DNA of 32,296 bases from an uncultured cyanobacterium. Lineage in GTDB: Bacteria; Cyanobacteriota; Vampirovibrionia; Gastranaerophilales; Gastranaerophilaceae. This document shows, in pieces, positions 1 to 8,405 of the stretch. The DNA is taken from positions 1 to 32,296 of the forward strand of contig CAMNNA010000005.1 in the NCBI GenBank assembly GCA_946545285.1, given 5' to 3'. The position numbers were made by a program, and so were the translations under genes. The notes under the pieces are model-generated. The model searched no databases and was not told the origin of the DNA. It was given only the letters and a program-made list of their open reading frames with translations. Within the stretch, counting starts at the first letter, position 1. The number at the start of each line of letters is the position of its first letter.

Positions 1-1045
1 CATTTACCCCGCCTGCCATAAATTCACTTTCAATAAATGAAATATAGTATCTTGGCGGAATTATCATAGTTAAGTATTGGAAAAACACAGGCATTGAATT
101 TATCGGAAATAGTAACCCCGATAGCATCAGAGCAGGCATAAATCCCAGACTTATTGAAACCATACTTGCCATAAATTGATTTTTTAGGGCAGTTGAAATC
201 ATTAAACCAATACCAAGTGATGTAAACAAGAAAATTCCGCTTATTAAGAAAAACATAAAATAACTACCCCGAAACGGCACTTGAAATATGCAAACAGCAA
301 GGAACATATTAAATGCTGTTGATAACATTCCCAAAACAAAATACGGGATGTATTTGCCAAGCACAATATGAATTGCTTTGACTTTTGTACTTAATAATGC
401 CTCCATTGTTCCTCTTTCCCACTCACGTGCAATAACAAGAGAAGTAAGCAATATTCCGATTAAAGTCATCGTAATTGCTATAGACCCGGGGACAATAAAA
501 TAATGAGAGTTCAAATCAGGATTATACCATGTCCTGTTTTCTATATTAATTAGAGGTTGGGGGAAATGCATTTTATACTTACTTGTGATTAGCCATTGAT
601 TAGTAATCATATTGGCATAACTTTGAACATAGTTTGCGCTATTAACTTCACTACCATCTGTTATAACAAGTAAACTCGCCCTATCATTTACCCCATTTAC
701 CCCATTTACCCCTTGCCCTCTTGATAATTTTGACGAAAAATCGTTTGGAATAATTACAGCCCCTTTTATTTTAGAACTTAAAACAGCAGTTTTAATATCT
801 TCCATATTATCAAAATTTATGGAATTAACGTACTTGCTATGACCGAAAGATTTGACTAATGTAGCAACTTCCGGCGAGTTATCATCATTTTTTATTCCAA
901 GGGTAATTTTTACTGAATCGAGATTTATTCCGTACATATAAATCGTAATTGATATAATTGGCAAAATAAAAGCAATAACAATACTTGACGGATCTCTCAA
1001 TATCTGTTTTATTTCTTTTTTAATTAAGGCTAATAGGATTTTCAT
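1..1045 (-). CDS. ABC-2 type transporter permease (YbhS/YhhJ/YbhR-like), C-terminus cut by window edge
   Basis: Open minus-strand frame from ATG (cat at 1043-1045) to window edge, hand-translated MKILLALIKKEIKQILRDPSSIVIAFILPIISITIYMYGINLD...WERGTMEALLSTKVKAIHIVLGKYIPYF...; hydrophobic C-terminal half; adjacent to ATPase, MFP and OMP genes. Not in the ORF track because it is truncated. Confidence 0.9.
   Translation of the reverse strand, partial: MKILLALIKKEIKQILRDPSSIVIAFILPIISITIYMYGINLDSVKITLGIKNDDNSPEVATLVKSFGHSKYVNSINFDNMEDIKTAVLSSKIKGAVIIPNDFSSKLSRGQGVNGVNGVNDRASLLVITDGSEVNSANYVQSYANMITNQWLITSKYKMHFPQPLINIENRTWYNPDLNSHYFIVPGSIAITMTLIGILLTSLVIAREWERGTMEALLSTKVKAIHIVLGKYIPYFVLGMLSTAFNMFLAVCIFQVPFRGSYFMFFLISGIFLFTSLGIGLMISTALKNQFMASMVSISLGFMPALMLSGLLFPINSMPVFFQYLTMIIPPRYYISFIESEFMAGGVN
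686..712 (-). repeat. 3 x 9-bp tandem repeat (ATTTACCCC; GGGGTAAAT on coding strand) encoding GVNGVNGVN
   Basis: Direct reading: ATTTACCCC at 686-694, 695-703, 704-712. Confidence 0.97.
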
Positions 1046-1051
1046 ACTAAT

Positions 1052-2728
1052 TTACCCCTCGCTTTCCTTAATTAACGTAATGAATGTTTCTTCCATCGTT
1101 ACGTCATTCTGAGCGAAGCGAAGAATCTCATCATTTGTATGAGATCCTTCGGGCTTTGCCCTCAGGATGACAGAAGCGGCTTTTTGCTTCAATTCTGCAG
1201 GTGTACCCACTGCAATAGTTTCACCTTTATAAAAAAGAGAAATCCTGTCGCAATATTCAGCTTCATCCATAAAATGGGTTGTAACCATTATTGTTACACC
1301 TTTTTTGGCTAATGATGTTATATGATTCCAAAAATCACGTCTTGTCAATACATCAACACCGGATGTGGGTTCATCTAAAAACAAAACAGGAGGGTTATGA
1401 ATTAACGCTGCCGCCATTGAAAGTCTTTGTTTTAAGCCAAGCGGCAGTTCTTCTGCCTTTGAATTTTCATATTCTTTTAGTCCAAAAACTTCAATTACTT
1501 CATTAACCTTTTCTTCTTTTTTTAGCATGCTTATTCCATAGGCAAGAGCAAAAAAATCTAAGTTTTCGCGAACGGTTAAACTCCCGTATAGAGAAAATTT
1601 TTGTGCCATATATCCTAAATTTGCTCTTGCACGCTCGGGATTTTTCTTTATATCAATACCCATAATTCTTGCGGTACCTGATGTCGGGCGAGCAAGTCCG
1701 CACATCATTTTAAATGATGTTGATTTTCCTGCTCCGTTTGGTCCTAAAAGCCCAAAAATTTCACCTTTTTTTATTTTGAAGGTGTTATTTTTTACCGCAT
1801 AAAAATTACCGTATCTTTTTTCTAAATTATCCGCTTCAACTGAGTAAAGGGTTTCTGTTATTTCACCCCTCCCTACCCCTCCCCGTCCGGGGCGGGAATT
1901 GGATTGTGCTCCTTCCCCTGATGGGGAAGGTTGGGATGGGGTGATTTTATTAAGTTCCTTATATTCGTAGTTTTTCGCAATTAAGGATTCTTCTTTATTA
2001 TAACCGCCCATTAAGTCAATAACTTTATTTTCAAACTCTTGCGGAGTCGGGGCAAGGTCGTGAGGTTTCCCTTCATAAATAACCCTACCTTTGTCTATAA
2101 CAACCGCCGTATCAAAGCTGTGAGCCTCATCTAAATAAGCTGTTGACCACAAAACCGTTGTTTCAGGGTTTATCATTTCTCGGACCATTTTCATTAAATC
2201 TCTGCGAGATATAGGATCAACTCCGACAGATGGTTCATCTAAAAGTAAAAATTCGGGATTTCCAAGTAAAGTACAAGCAAGTCCTAGTTTTTGTTTCATA
2301 CCGCCTGATAATGCCCCTGCAAGTCTTTCCTGAAAGGGTGCAAGAGTTGTAAATTCCAACATCTTATCAAAATCGTGTGCAACACCTTTTAAATCAGCAT
2401 ACAATTTTAAATTTTCCAGAACAGTTAAATCTTCATATAAACCAAATTTTTGAGGCATATAGCCAAGGGGTAAATGTATTTTACCGTCCTTAGTATAACC
2501 TTCAAGTAATTTGTCTTTTTCAGTGACAGGATTAAAACCTAGCACATTTATTTCACCAACATTAGGCAACAATAAACCGATTATTGTTCTTAATAGAGTG
2601 GTTTTACCGGCTCCATCAGCTCCAATTAAACCTGTAATTTTACCTTTTTCTATATTTAACGACAGATCATCAATAGCAACGGTAGAGCCAAAATTTTTAG
2701 TTAAATTCTTGATTGTTACCGCGTACAT
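1052..2728 (-). CDS. Fused double ATP-binding-domain ABC transporter ATPase (YbhF-like)
   Basis: Two Walker A motifs (GADGAGKTT, GPNGAGKST), two signature regions (LSGGMKQKLGLA; LPLGLKQRLSMA), two Walker B (FLLLDEP, VLFLDEP). Confidence 0.95.
   Translation of the reverse strand: MYAVTIKNLTKNFGSTVAIDDLSLNIEKGKITGLIGADGAGKTTLLRTIIGLLLPNVGEINVLGFNPVTEKDKLLEGYTKDGKIHLPLGYMPQKFGLYEDLTVLENLKLYADLKGVAHDFDKMLEFTTLAPFQERLAGALSGGMKQKLGLACTLLGNPEFLLLDEPSVGVDPISRRDLMKMVREMINPETTVLWSTAYLDEAHSFDTAVVIDKGRVIYEGKPHDLAPTPQEFENKVIDLMGGYNKEESLIAKNYEYKELNKITPSQPSPSGEGAQSNSRPGRGGVGRGEITETLYSVEADNLEKRYGNFYAVKNNTFKIKKGEIFGLLGPNGAGKSTSFKMMCGLARPTSGTARIMGIDIKKNPERARANLGYMAQKFSLYGSLTVRENLDFFALAYGISMLKKEEKVNEVIEVFGLKEYENSKAEELPLGLKQRLSMAAALIHNPPVLFLDEPTSGVDVLTRRDFWNHITSLAKKGVTIMVTTHFMDEAEYCDRISLFYKGETIAVGTPAELKQKAASVILRAKPEGSHTNDEILRFAQNDVTMEETFITLIKESEG
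1103..1171. repeat. Palindromic intragenic repeat of the 'EILRFAQND' type
   Basis: gtcattctgagcgaagcgaagaatctca ... tgagatccttcgggctttgccctcaggatgac; imperfect inverted halves around a short loop; in frame in the ATPase gene. Confidence 0.85.
1863..1944. repeat. Palindromic intragenic G/C-rich repeat of the 'PSPxGEG' type, two inverted halves
   Basis: tcacccctccctacccctccccgtccggggcgggaa ... ctccttcccctgatggggaaggttgggatggggtga; right half reverse-complements to the left half with few differences. Confidence 0.85.
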
Positions 2729-2731
2729 GGG

Positions 2732-3625
2732 CTAATTCCCTTCACCCCTTTGAGGATAGGGATTTGGTGAAGGGTTATCATTTAACCCTAAATCCACTTT
2801 TATTGTTACAGGCATTCCCTGTCTTAGAAATTCATCTGTATCATAAATATAGACTCTTATTCGATATACTAAATCAGTTCTTGTATCCGTTGATTGAACA
2901 GTTTTAGGAGTAAACTCAGCAACCGGTGAAATATACCCGATTTGTCCTTTGTACTCTCTTTTCTTACCTGTGTTTGGATCAATAGTATCAGTATATACAT
3001 TTACCCCCTGTCCGTATTTAATATTGCCCAAATCTGTTTCATTAACATAGGCTCTAACCCAAACAGGATTAGTTTTTGCCATTGTATAAACGCTCTGGCC
3101 TTTTTGAACATTACTTCCCGGTTCAACGACACGAACCATAATAGTTCCATCTTCGGGCGCATATAGTTTTGTATATTTTAATTGATTACTTAAATAATCT
3201 TTGTTCGCAATTGCTGCTTTATAATCTGCATTTGCCTTATTTTGTGCGTTATATAATGATTCGACTTCTTGTTTGGAAACTGTATCATCAACTCCTAAAG
3301 GAGCGTATCTGTTATATTTATCGGTTGCATCTTTTTGTATTGCAATTGTTCTTTCTACTTCTGCTTCTGCTTTTTTAAAATTTGCATCATAATCTGATTC
3401 ATCCATAACTGCAATTAATTCACCTTTTTTGACTGTGTCCCCTTCTTCTTTTAAGAGTTTTGAAACCAAACCGGGAACTTGAAAAGACAAATCAACCTGC
3501 CTTATTTCAATATTACCAAATAATGTTAATTCATTTGATGTATCTTTTTTATTAGCTTTATAGAAATAAATACAAAGTCCTGCAATTAAAATTATTAAAA
3601 CTAATGCTATAATCTTTTTCTTCAT
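2732..3625 (-). CDS. HlyD-family membrane fusion protein (efflux periplasmic adaptor)
   Basis: N-terminal TM, biotinyl-lipoyl-like GLVSKLLKEEGDTVKKGELIAVMD, coiled-coil hairpin, YAPEDGTIMVRVVEPGSNVQKGQSVYTMA. Confidence 0.93.
   Translation of the reverse strand: MKKKIIALVLIILIAGLCIYFYKANKKDTSNELTLFGNIEIRQVDLSFQVPGLVSKLLKEEGDTVKKGELIAVMDESDYDANFKKAEAEVERTIAIQKDATDKYNRYAPLGVDDTVSKQEVESLYNAQNKANADYKAAIANKDYLSNQLKYTKLYAPEDGTIMVRVVEPGSNVQKGQSVYTMAKTNPVWVRAYVNETDLGNIKYGQGVNVYTDTIDPNTGKKREYKGQIGYISPVAEFTPKTVQSTDTRTDLVYRIRVYIYDTDEFLRQGMPVTIKVDLGLNDNPSPNPYPQRGEGN
2738..2774. repeat. Single-unit 'NPSPNPYPQRGEG' type palindromic repeat at the 3' end of the HlyD-type gene
   Basis: cccttcacccctttgaggatagggatttggtgaaggg; perfect terminal arms cccttcacc/ggtgaaggg; encodes NPSPNPYPQRGEG just before the stop. 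Confidence 0.75.
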
Positions 3626-3672
3626 TTTTTCTCCTTTTTGAACAATTTTTGTATGTTTCGATAAATTTACGC

Positions 3673-5007
3673 TTAGAGTTTACCTCCAACGGTTTTATAT
3701 AGTGTGTAATAATTAACTAACTTTTGAGTTTTTGCTTTCGTTAAATCCATATCTTTATTAATATATTGGTTTTCAGAATTGATGTATTGTGTTTTTGAAA
3801 TAACCCCACGATTTAACATTTTTTCTGCATTATGCAAATTTTGGGTTTCCAAATTTAATTTTTCATTTACCCCATTTTCAATTTCCGTATCGTGTTTTAT
3901 AATACAAAGTGAAGTATTAACTTCCTTTACGGCATCTAAATCGACTTGTCTGTACTGTTCAAAAAGTTCTTCATATTTTGCTTTTTGGAATTTTAAATTG
4001 GCAATTTTTCTACCGCCTGTGAATATATCTTGCGTTGCACCTGCAAGCAGTGCGGCAAGAGAAGATTCCCAGGAGAAAAATGTCCCCGGAGCGATTGTAT
4101 TAAATGCCCAAATGCCGGTTATATTAAACCTCGGCAGAAATTCTTTTCTTGCGACACGAATATCTATTTTTGCTTTTTCCAATGCCATTTCAGCTCTTTT
4201 AACATCAGGTCTTGAGAATATAATATCAGACTCTATTTCGCTTGGAATTAGTGCATTGTATTCAAAATCATCTATATTTCCACGTGAAATGTCAGAATTA
4301 ATCGTTTCCACATTTACCCCGCGACCTATCAAAACCGCAAATTGCATTAAAAGAACTTCTCGTTGTTTAATAAGATTTTCCAGTGTTATATTTGCTTGTT
4401 CAACATTAGTTTTAGAGTTGTTTAATTCGGTTGTGTTTATAACACCGCGAGCGAATTTTTTGTTATCATCATTTAAAATTTGATTATAATTATTAACGAT
4501 TTTTTCTTGTTTGTCTATAAGTTTGTCATATTCTAAAATATTTGTATAAACCGCTGCAACATCTGATAATAGCGCTAAATATGCACTTTGCTCATCAAAT
4601 TTACTCATTTCATAAGTCTTTTTAACACTCTTTGTTTTATCCCTGTTTTTTAGAAGAAAATCAGCCTCATAGTTTGCCATAAAAGGTAATACAAAAGCAT
4701 TTTTGCTCACCCTCAAATTTGGATTAAATTTTGGAGAATGAATTCCTAAATAACTTGCGGCAACACTAAAACTCGGTAATTCGTTTGCAAACTGAGATTT
4801 TACACTCTGCCTGTATTCTTCCACCCTTATTGTTGCTTGTTTTGCATTGTGGTTATTATCTATCGCTTCATTAACATATTGTAACAAATAGTCATCATTA
4901 AAACGAGAGAAAAACTCTACATTCAAATCTTTTCTATCAACTGCAAAACAGGGAGAAATTATTAAATTCATGAGAAATATTAGTCCTACTATAATTTTCT
5001 TATTCAT
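3673..5007 (-). CDS. TolC-family outer-membrane efflux protein
   Basis: Signal peptide, duplicated long helical repeats, 'SRPDVKRAEMALEKAKIDIRVARKEFLPRFNITG' typical of OEP family; operon context. Confidence 0.92.
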   Translation of the reverse strand: MNKKIIVGLIFLMNLIISPCFAVDRKDLNVEFFSRFNDDYLLQYVNEAIDNNHNAKQATIRVEEYRQSVKSQFANELPSFSVAASYLGIHSPKFNPNLRVSKNAFVLPFMANYEADFLLKNRDKTKSVKKTYEMSKFDEQSAYLALLSDVAAVYTNILEYDKLIDKQEKIVNNYNQILNDDNKKFARGVINTTELNNSKTNVEQANITLENLIKQREVLLMQFAVLIGRGVNVETINSDISRGNIDDFEYNALIPSEIESDIIFSRPDVKRAEMALEKAKIDIRVARKEFLPRFNITGIWAFNTIAPGTFFSWESSLAALLAGATQDIFTGGRKIANLKFQKAKYEELFEQYRQVDLDAVKEVNTSLCIIKHDTEIENGVNEKLNLETQNLHNAEKMLNRGVISKTQYINSENQYINKDMDLTKAKTQKLVNYYTLYKTVGGKL

Positions 5008-5281
5008 TTATCGCTCCAGCTTTCATTAAAAGTTCTTGTATATAAATCCAAGTATTATTTTAATTATAACTTTAAATATTTTAATAAGATAATCAATTAT
5101 TTGATTTTTGTCAAACTCTGCATTCACTTTTTTTCAATACCATTGTCAATATACAAAGATTTAATTTTTTTCATCAAATAATTATTGAATCAACTATTCA
5201 AAATCATCGAACTTGCAATTATTTTAAAACCGATATCATATAGTAAAAAAATAAATTTTCTCCATTTACACTCTCGGATTA

Positions 5282-6196
5282 CTAGGCTCTCGGGTGGGTG
5301 TGATCATAAACTTCTTTCATATGTTGGGTTGATATATGAGTGTAAATTTGGGTATTTGAAATACTTGCATGCCCCAACAGTTCTTGTACGACCCTTAAAT
5401 CTGCGCCGTTTTCAATCAAATGAGTCGCAAAACTGTGCCTAAACATGTGGGGAGTTACATGCTTTGGTAATTGAATTTTTTTAGTTATATCATTAATTAC
5501 ATTACGTATCATTTTGGTTTGAAGCCGGTATCCGGTTTTGTTGATAAAAACAGGAGTTGAGTCGTTGATTGGCGGTAAATCATAACCTTTTGCAATAAGC
5601 GGTCTTGCGTAATCAATGTATGATTGCAGATATTTTTTTGCTCGATCAGTTATTAAAATTATTCTTTCCTTTGAACCTTTACCAAAAACGGTAATTTCAT
5701 TATTTTCTAAATTTAAATTTCCAAAATTTAGTCCGCTTAGTTCTGAAACTCTCATTCCTCCTGCCCATAGAAGTTCTAATATTGCTCTGTTTCTATAGCC
5801 TGACGGTGTACTTATATCTATACTGCTTAATATTTCTTCAATCTCATCTGTTGAGAGGAATTTTGGTAATGGTTTCGGTCGTTTGGGGGATATTAAGTTT
5901 TGTGCCGGATTTGAATCAATTTTTTGCTCTCTGCTGAGGTATTTGTAATAGGTCCGAAGTGACGCTATTTTGCGGGCTAAGGTCGTTTTTTTGTAGTTAA
6001 ATTTTTGCATGAAATGAAGATAATTTCGCATAATATCAAGGTTTACGTCATTTGAGCTGCGATTATCTAACCAGATTAAATAGCTTAAAATGTCGGCGCA
6101 GTAAGCTTTTGCGGTATGCTGTGAGAAGTTCTTTTCCACTATTAAATATGACTTAAAACCCTCTAAATTTTGTTTCGATTCTTCATTTAAACCCAT
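5282..6196 (-). CDS. Tyrosine recombinase, XerC/XerD type
   Basis: N-terminal SAM-like domain and catalytic motifs: ELLWAGGMRVSELSGL, HMFRHSFATHLIENGADLRVVQELLGHASISNTQIYTHIS. Confidence 0.93.
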   Translation of the reverse strand: MGLNEESKQNLEGFKSYLIVEKNFSQHTAKAYCADILSYLIWLDNRSSNDVNLDIMRNYLHFMQKFNYKKTTLARKIASLRTYYKYLSREQKIDSNPAQNLISPKRPKPLPKFLSTDEIEEILSSIDISTPSGYRNRAILELLWAGGMRVSELSGLNFGNLNLENNEITVFGKGSKERIILITDRAKKYLQSYIDYARPLIAKGYDLPPINDSTPVFINKTGYRLQTKMIRNVINDITKKIQLPKHVTPHMFRHSFATHLIENGADLRVVQELLGHASISNTQIYTHISTQHMKEVYDHTHPRA

Positions 6197-6286
6197 GTTT
6201 TAACCTATTGCCTTTTTTACATTAATATTATACAATAATTTTGTAAGATTTAGAATAGTTTAAGCTATAAAGGTTAGGAGAAAACA

Positions 6287-8089
6287 ATGAATTGTAAAAA
6301 ATTATTAGTCACATCAATGATTTTAACATCTTGTGTTCTTTGTGCACCTCAGTCATTTTCTGCAGAACCTATCAAGGCTCAAGTATCAAAAAATTATGTT
6401 GATATTAGCAGAATGATTGAATACAACAACTACAGCGACGCTGATGCGAAGTTGAAAGAGATTTTGACAAAGAATCCGAACGATTTGGATGCAAAAGCAC
6501 TTCAACTTATGTCATTTGCTAAACAATGGAAGTTGGCTCCGGCACAATCTGAACTCGATCAATTACTCAAAAAGTATCCAAACAATCCGCAGTTACACTA
6601 TGCGCAGGGTTTGGTATATTTGATGAGAGAAACTTCATCTGACGTTGAATATATTAAAAATATTCAGAATTTGTCTAACGCTGCAATACAGGAATTTGTT
6701 ACTGCAGTCGGTCTAGATAGTACATATTACCAAGCATACAATGCTATGGGTGTTGCAACTTTAAAATTAGGTAACAAAAAAGATGCACAAGATTTATTTA
6801 ATGTTGCATTAAAAATCAATCCTAATTTTGCCCCTGCATATGACAATTTAGGTAATATTGCTATGCTTGACGGCGATTTAGACGGTGCTGAAAAATATTA
6901 TTTACAATCAATTAAATGCAACTCTCACAACCCGACTTCTATGTATCATATGGGGCAGGTTGAATCTCGCAGAGGGGATTATACAAAAGCATTGACTTGG
7001 TTAAACCACTCACTTCATATTAATCCAAATTCATCTCCAGGGTGGAATTTACAAGGTGAGTTATACTTAAAACAAGGTAACCAAGCTGCAGCTATTAATT
7101 CATTCAAAAAAGCTATCAAGGTTAAACCTGAAAACATTCGTCCATATATCAACTTAGCAAGTGTTTATGAAAGAAGATCTGACCATGAATTTGCTATGGA
7201 AGAATTAAAAACAGCTATTGTTTTGAATCCTAATTATAAAGACGGTATTTTCAGAGTTGCCAATATGTCATTGGAAACTAAAAAATACCAGCAAGCTCTT
7301 GAATATTACTCAAGACTTTTGGGTGATGAAAAATATAACAACAGCGCAATAATAGGTTTAGCTAATACTTATTACGAAATGGCTAAAGATACTGCGGATT
7401 CAAGAGATTACACAACTAACAAAGATGTTTATCTTGCTTATGATTACGTAAATGAGGCTATTCAAAGAACTCCTAATGATTTGAAGCTTCACTTGGCAAA
7501 AATCAAATTGGGTAAGTTAACTCACCAAATGGAATTGACTAATGATAACCTTAATTATATTGTTCAATCAGCATCTGACAGTTTGATGGATACTGTAATC
7601 AAAGGTGAAGCATATTTATCGTTAGGAAGAGAAAGTGATGCTGTTTATACATTTGAAAACGCAATTAATTTTGCAAACAGCATTGATGATGAATTATATT
7701 TATCAGAAATTCTTGTTCAACATAAACAATTCAGAACTGCAAGAAAAGCATTACAAAAAGTTCTTGAATCAGATCCTGATAACAGAATTGCATTAAACGG
7801 TATTCATTATATCAATTTATGCGAAATGAAATCAAACGAATTCTTTGAAATTGCCCTAAGACAATACAAAGAAGGAAACTTCGCATCTACAATTGAATAC
7901 TGCAACAGAGCAATTGACTTCTATCACAATGCTCCTTCAATTGCAAAATTGAAAGCTCAAGCTTATGAAGCAGAACAAAACTATGAAGGTGCGGTTAAAT
8001 ATTATACTCAATATTTATCACTTGCTCCAAATGCTTCGGATAAAGCAGCAGTTGAACAACGTATAAACGTATTCAAACAAAAAATGTAA
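6287..8089 (+). CDS. Secreted/periplasmic TPR-repeat protein
   Basis: Signal peptide MNCKKLLVTSMILTSCVLCAPQSFSA followed by many TPR units; ribosome-binding-like ggttaggag upstream. Confidence 0.9.
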   Translation: MNCKKLLVTSMILTSCVLCAPQSFSAEPIKAQVSKNYVDISRMIEYNNYSDADAKLKEILTKNPNDLDAKALQLMSFAKQWKLAPAQSELDQLLKKYPNNPQLHYAQGLVYLMRETSSDVEYIKNIQNLSNAAIQEFVTAVGLDSTYYQAYNAMGVATLKLGNKKDAQDLFNVALKINPNFAPAYDNLGNIAMLDGDLDGAEKYYLQSIKCNSHNPTSMYHMGQVESRRGDYTKALTWLNHSLHINPNSSPGWNLQGELYLKQGNQAAAINSFKKAIKVKPENIRPYINLASVYERRSDHEFAMEELKTAIVLNPNYKDGIFRVANMSLETKKYQQALEYYSRLLGDEKYNNSAIIGLANTYYEMAKDTADSRDYTTNKDVYLAYDYVNEAIQRTPNDLKLHLAKIKLGKLTHQMELTNDNLNYIVQSASDSLMDTVIKGEAYLSLGRESDAVYTFENAINFANSIDDELYLSEILVQHKQFRTARKALQKVLESDPDNRIALNGIHYINLCEMKSNEFFEIALRQYKEGNFASTIEYCNRAIDFYHNAPSIAKLKAQAYEAEQNYEGAVKYYTQYLSLAPNASDKAAVEQRINVFKQKM

Positions 8090-8095
8090 TTATAC

Positions 8096-8134
8096 AAAAG
8101 GCATCGAAAACTTTTGATTTCGATGCCTTTTTTT
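8096..8134 (+). terminator. Rho-independent terminator after TPR gene
   Basis: Perfect inverted repeat aaaaggcatcgaaa (8096-8109) / tttcgatgcctttt (8118-8131) followed by T tract. Confidence 0.9.
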
Positions 8135-8150
8135 ATAAATTTAGGGATAT

Positions 8151-8402
8151 ATGAAAAAATTTGATATCAGAAGAACATTTGAAATTTTTTTAGCAGAGCC
8201 TCTTAGTATTTTGACTGAGGGGTTGTTTCAAATAGTGAATATAAATACCCCGAATGTATTTGAAAAATCTTTTAATATTGATTTTATGAATAATAAAACC
8301 CAGTTAACACTTGTTAATAACGATAAAATGTATAATTTATTCCAAACCGTAATGTATAAAAAGCGTGTTCGCGAAGCCCGCCAAAAAGCATTATCTAAAT
8401 AA
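8151..8402 (+). CDS. Small hypothetical protein (83 aa)
   Basis: Complete ORF with ATG start directly downstream of the terminator; ends 3 bp from the convergent gene. No family recognised. Confidence 0.6.
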   Translation: MKKFDIRRTFEIFLAEPLSILTEGLFQIVNINTPNVFEKSFNIDFMNNKTQLTLVNNDKMYNLFQTVMYKKRVREARQKALSK

Positions 8403-8405
8403 TGT

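Noticed and set aside
3779-4483. 234-aa plus-strand ORF antisense to the TolC-like gene
   Set aside because: Composition is low-complexity F/S/I-rich, typical of the complement of a real gene; the minus strand encodes a clear OEP-family protein.
5091-5190. AT-rich inverted repeats upstream of the efflux operon (aatcaa-ttat-ttgatt; ttgaat-caact-attcaa) as possible operators
   Set aside because: Short arms in a very AT-rich intergenic region; expected by chance, no regulator evidence.
5185-5442. 85-aa + ORF overlapping the 3' end of the Xer gene
   Set aside because: Mostly antisense to the catalytic domain of a clear recombinase; no RBS or domain.
5282-6196. Xer-type recombinase as an integrase marking a mobile element or integron
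   Set aside because: No attachment-site repeats, tRNA, attC-like array or phage genes nearby; consistent with a housekeeping XerC/XerD-like protein.
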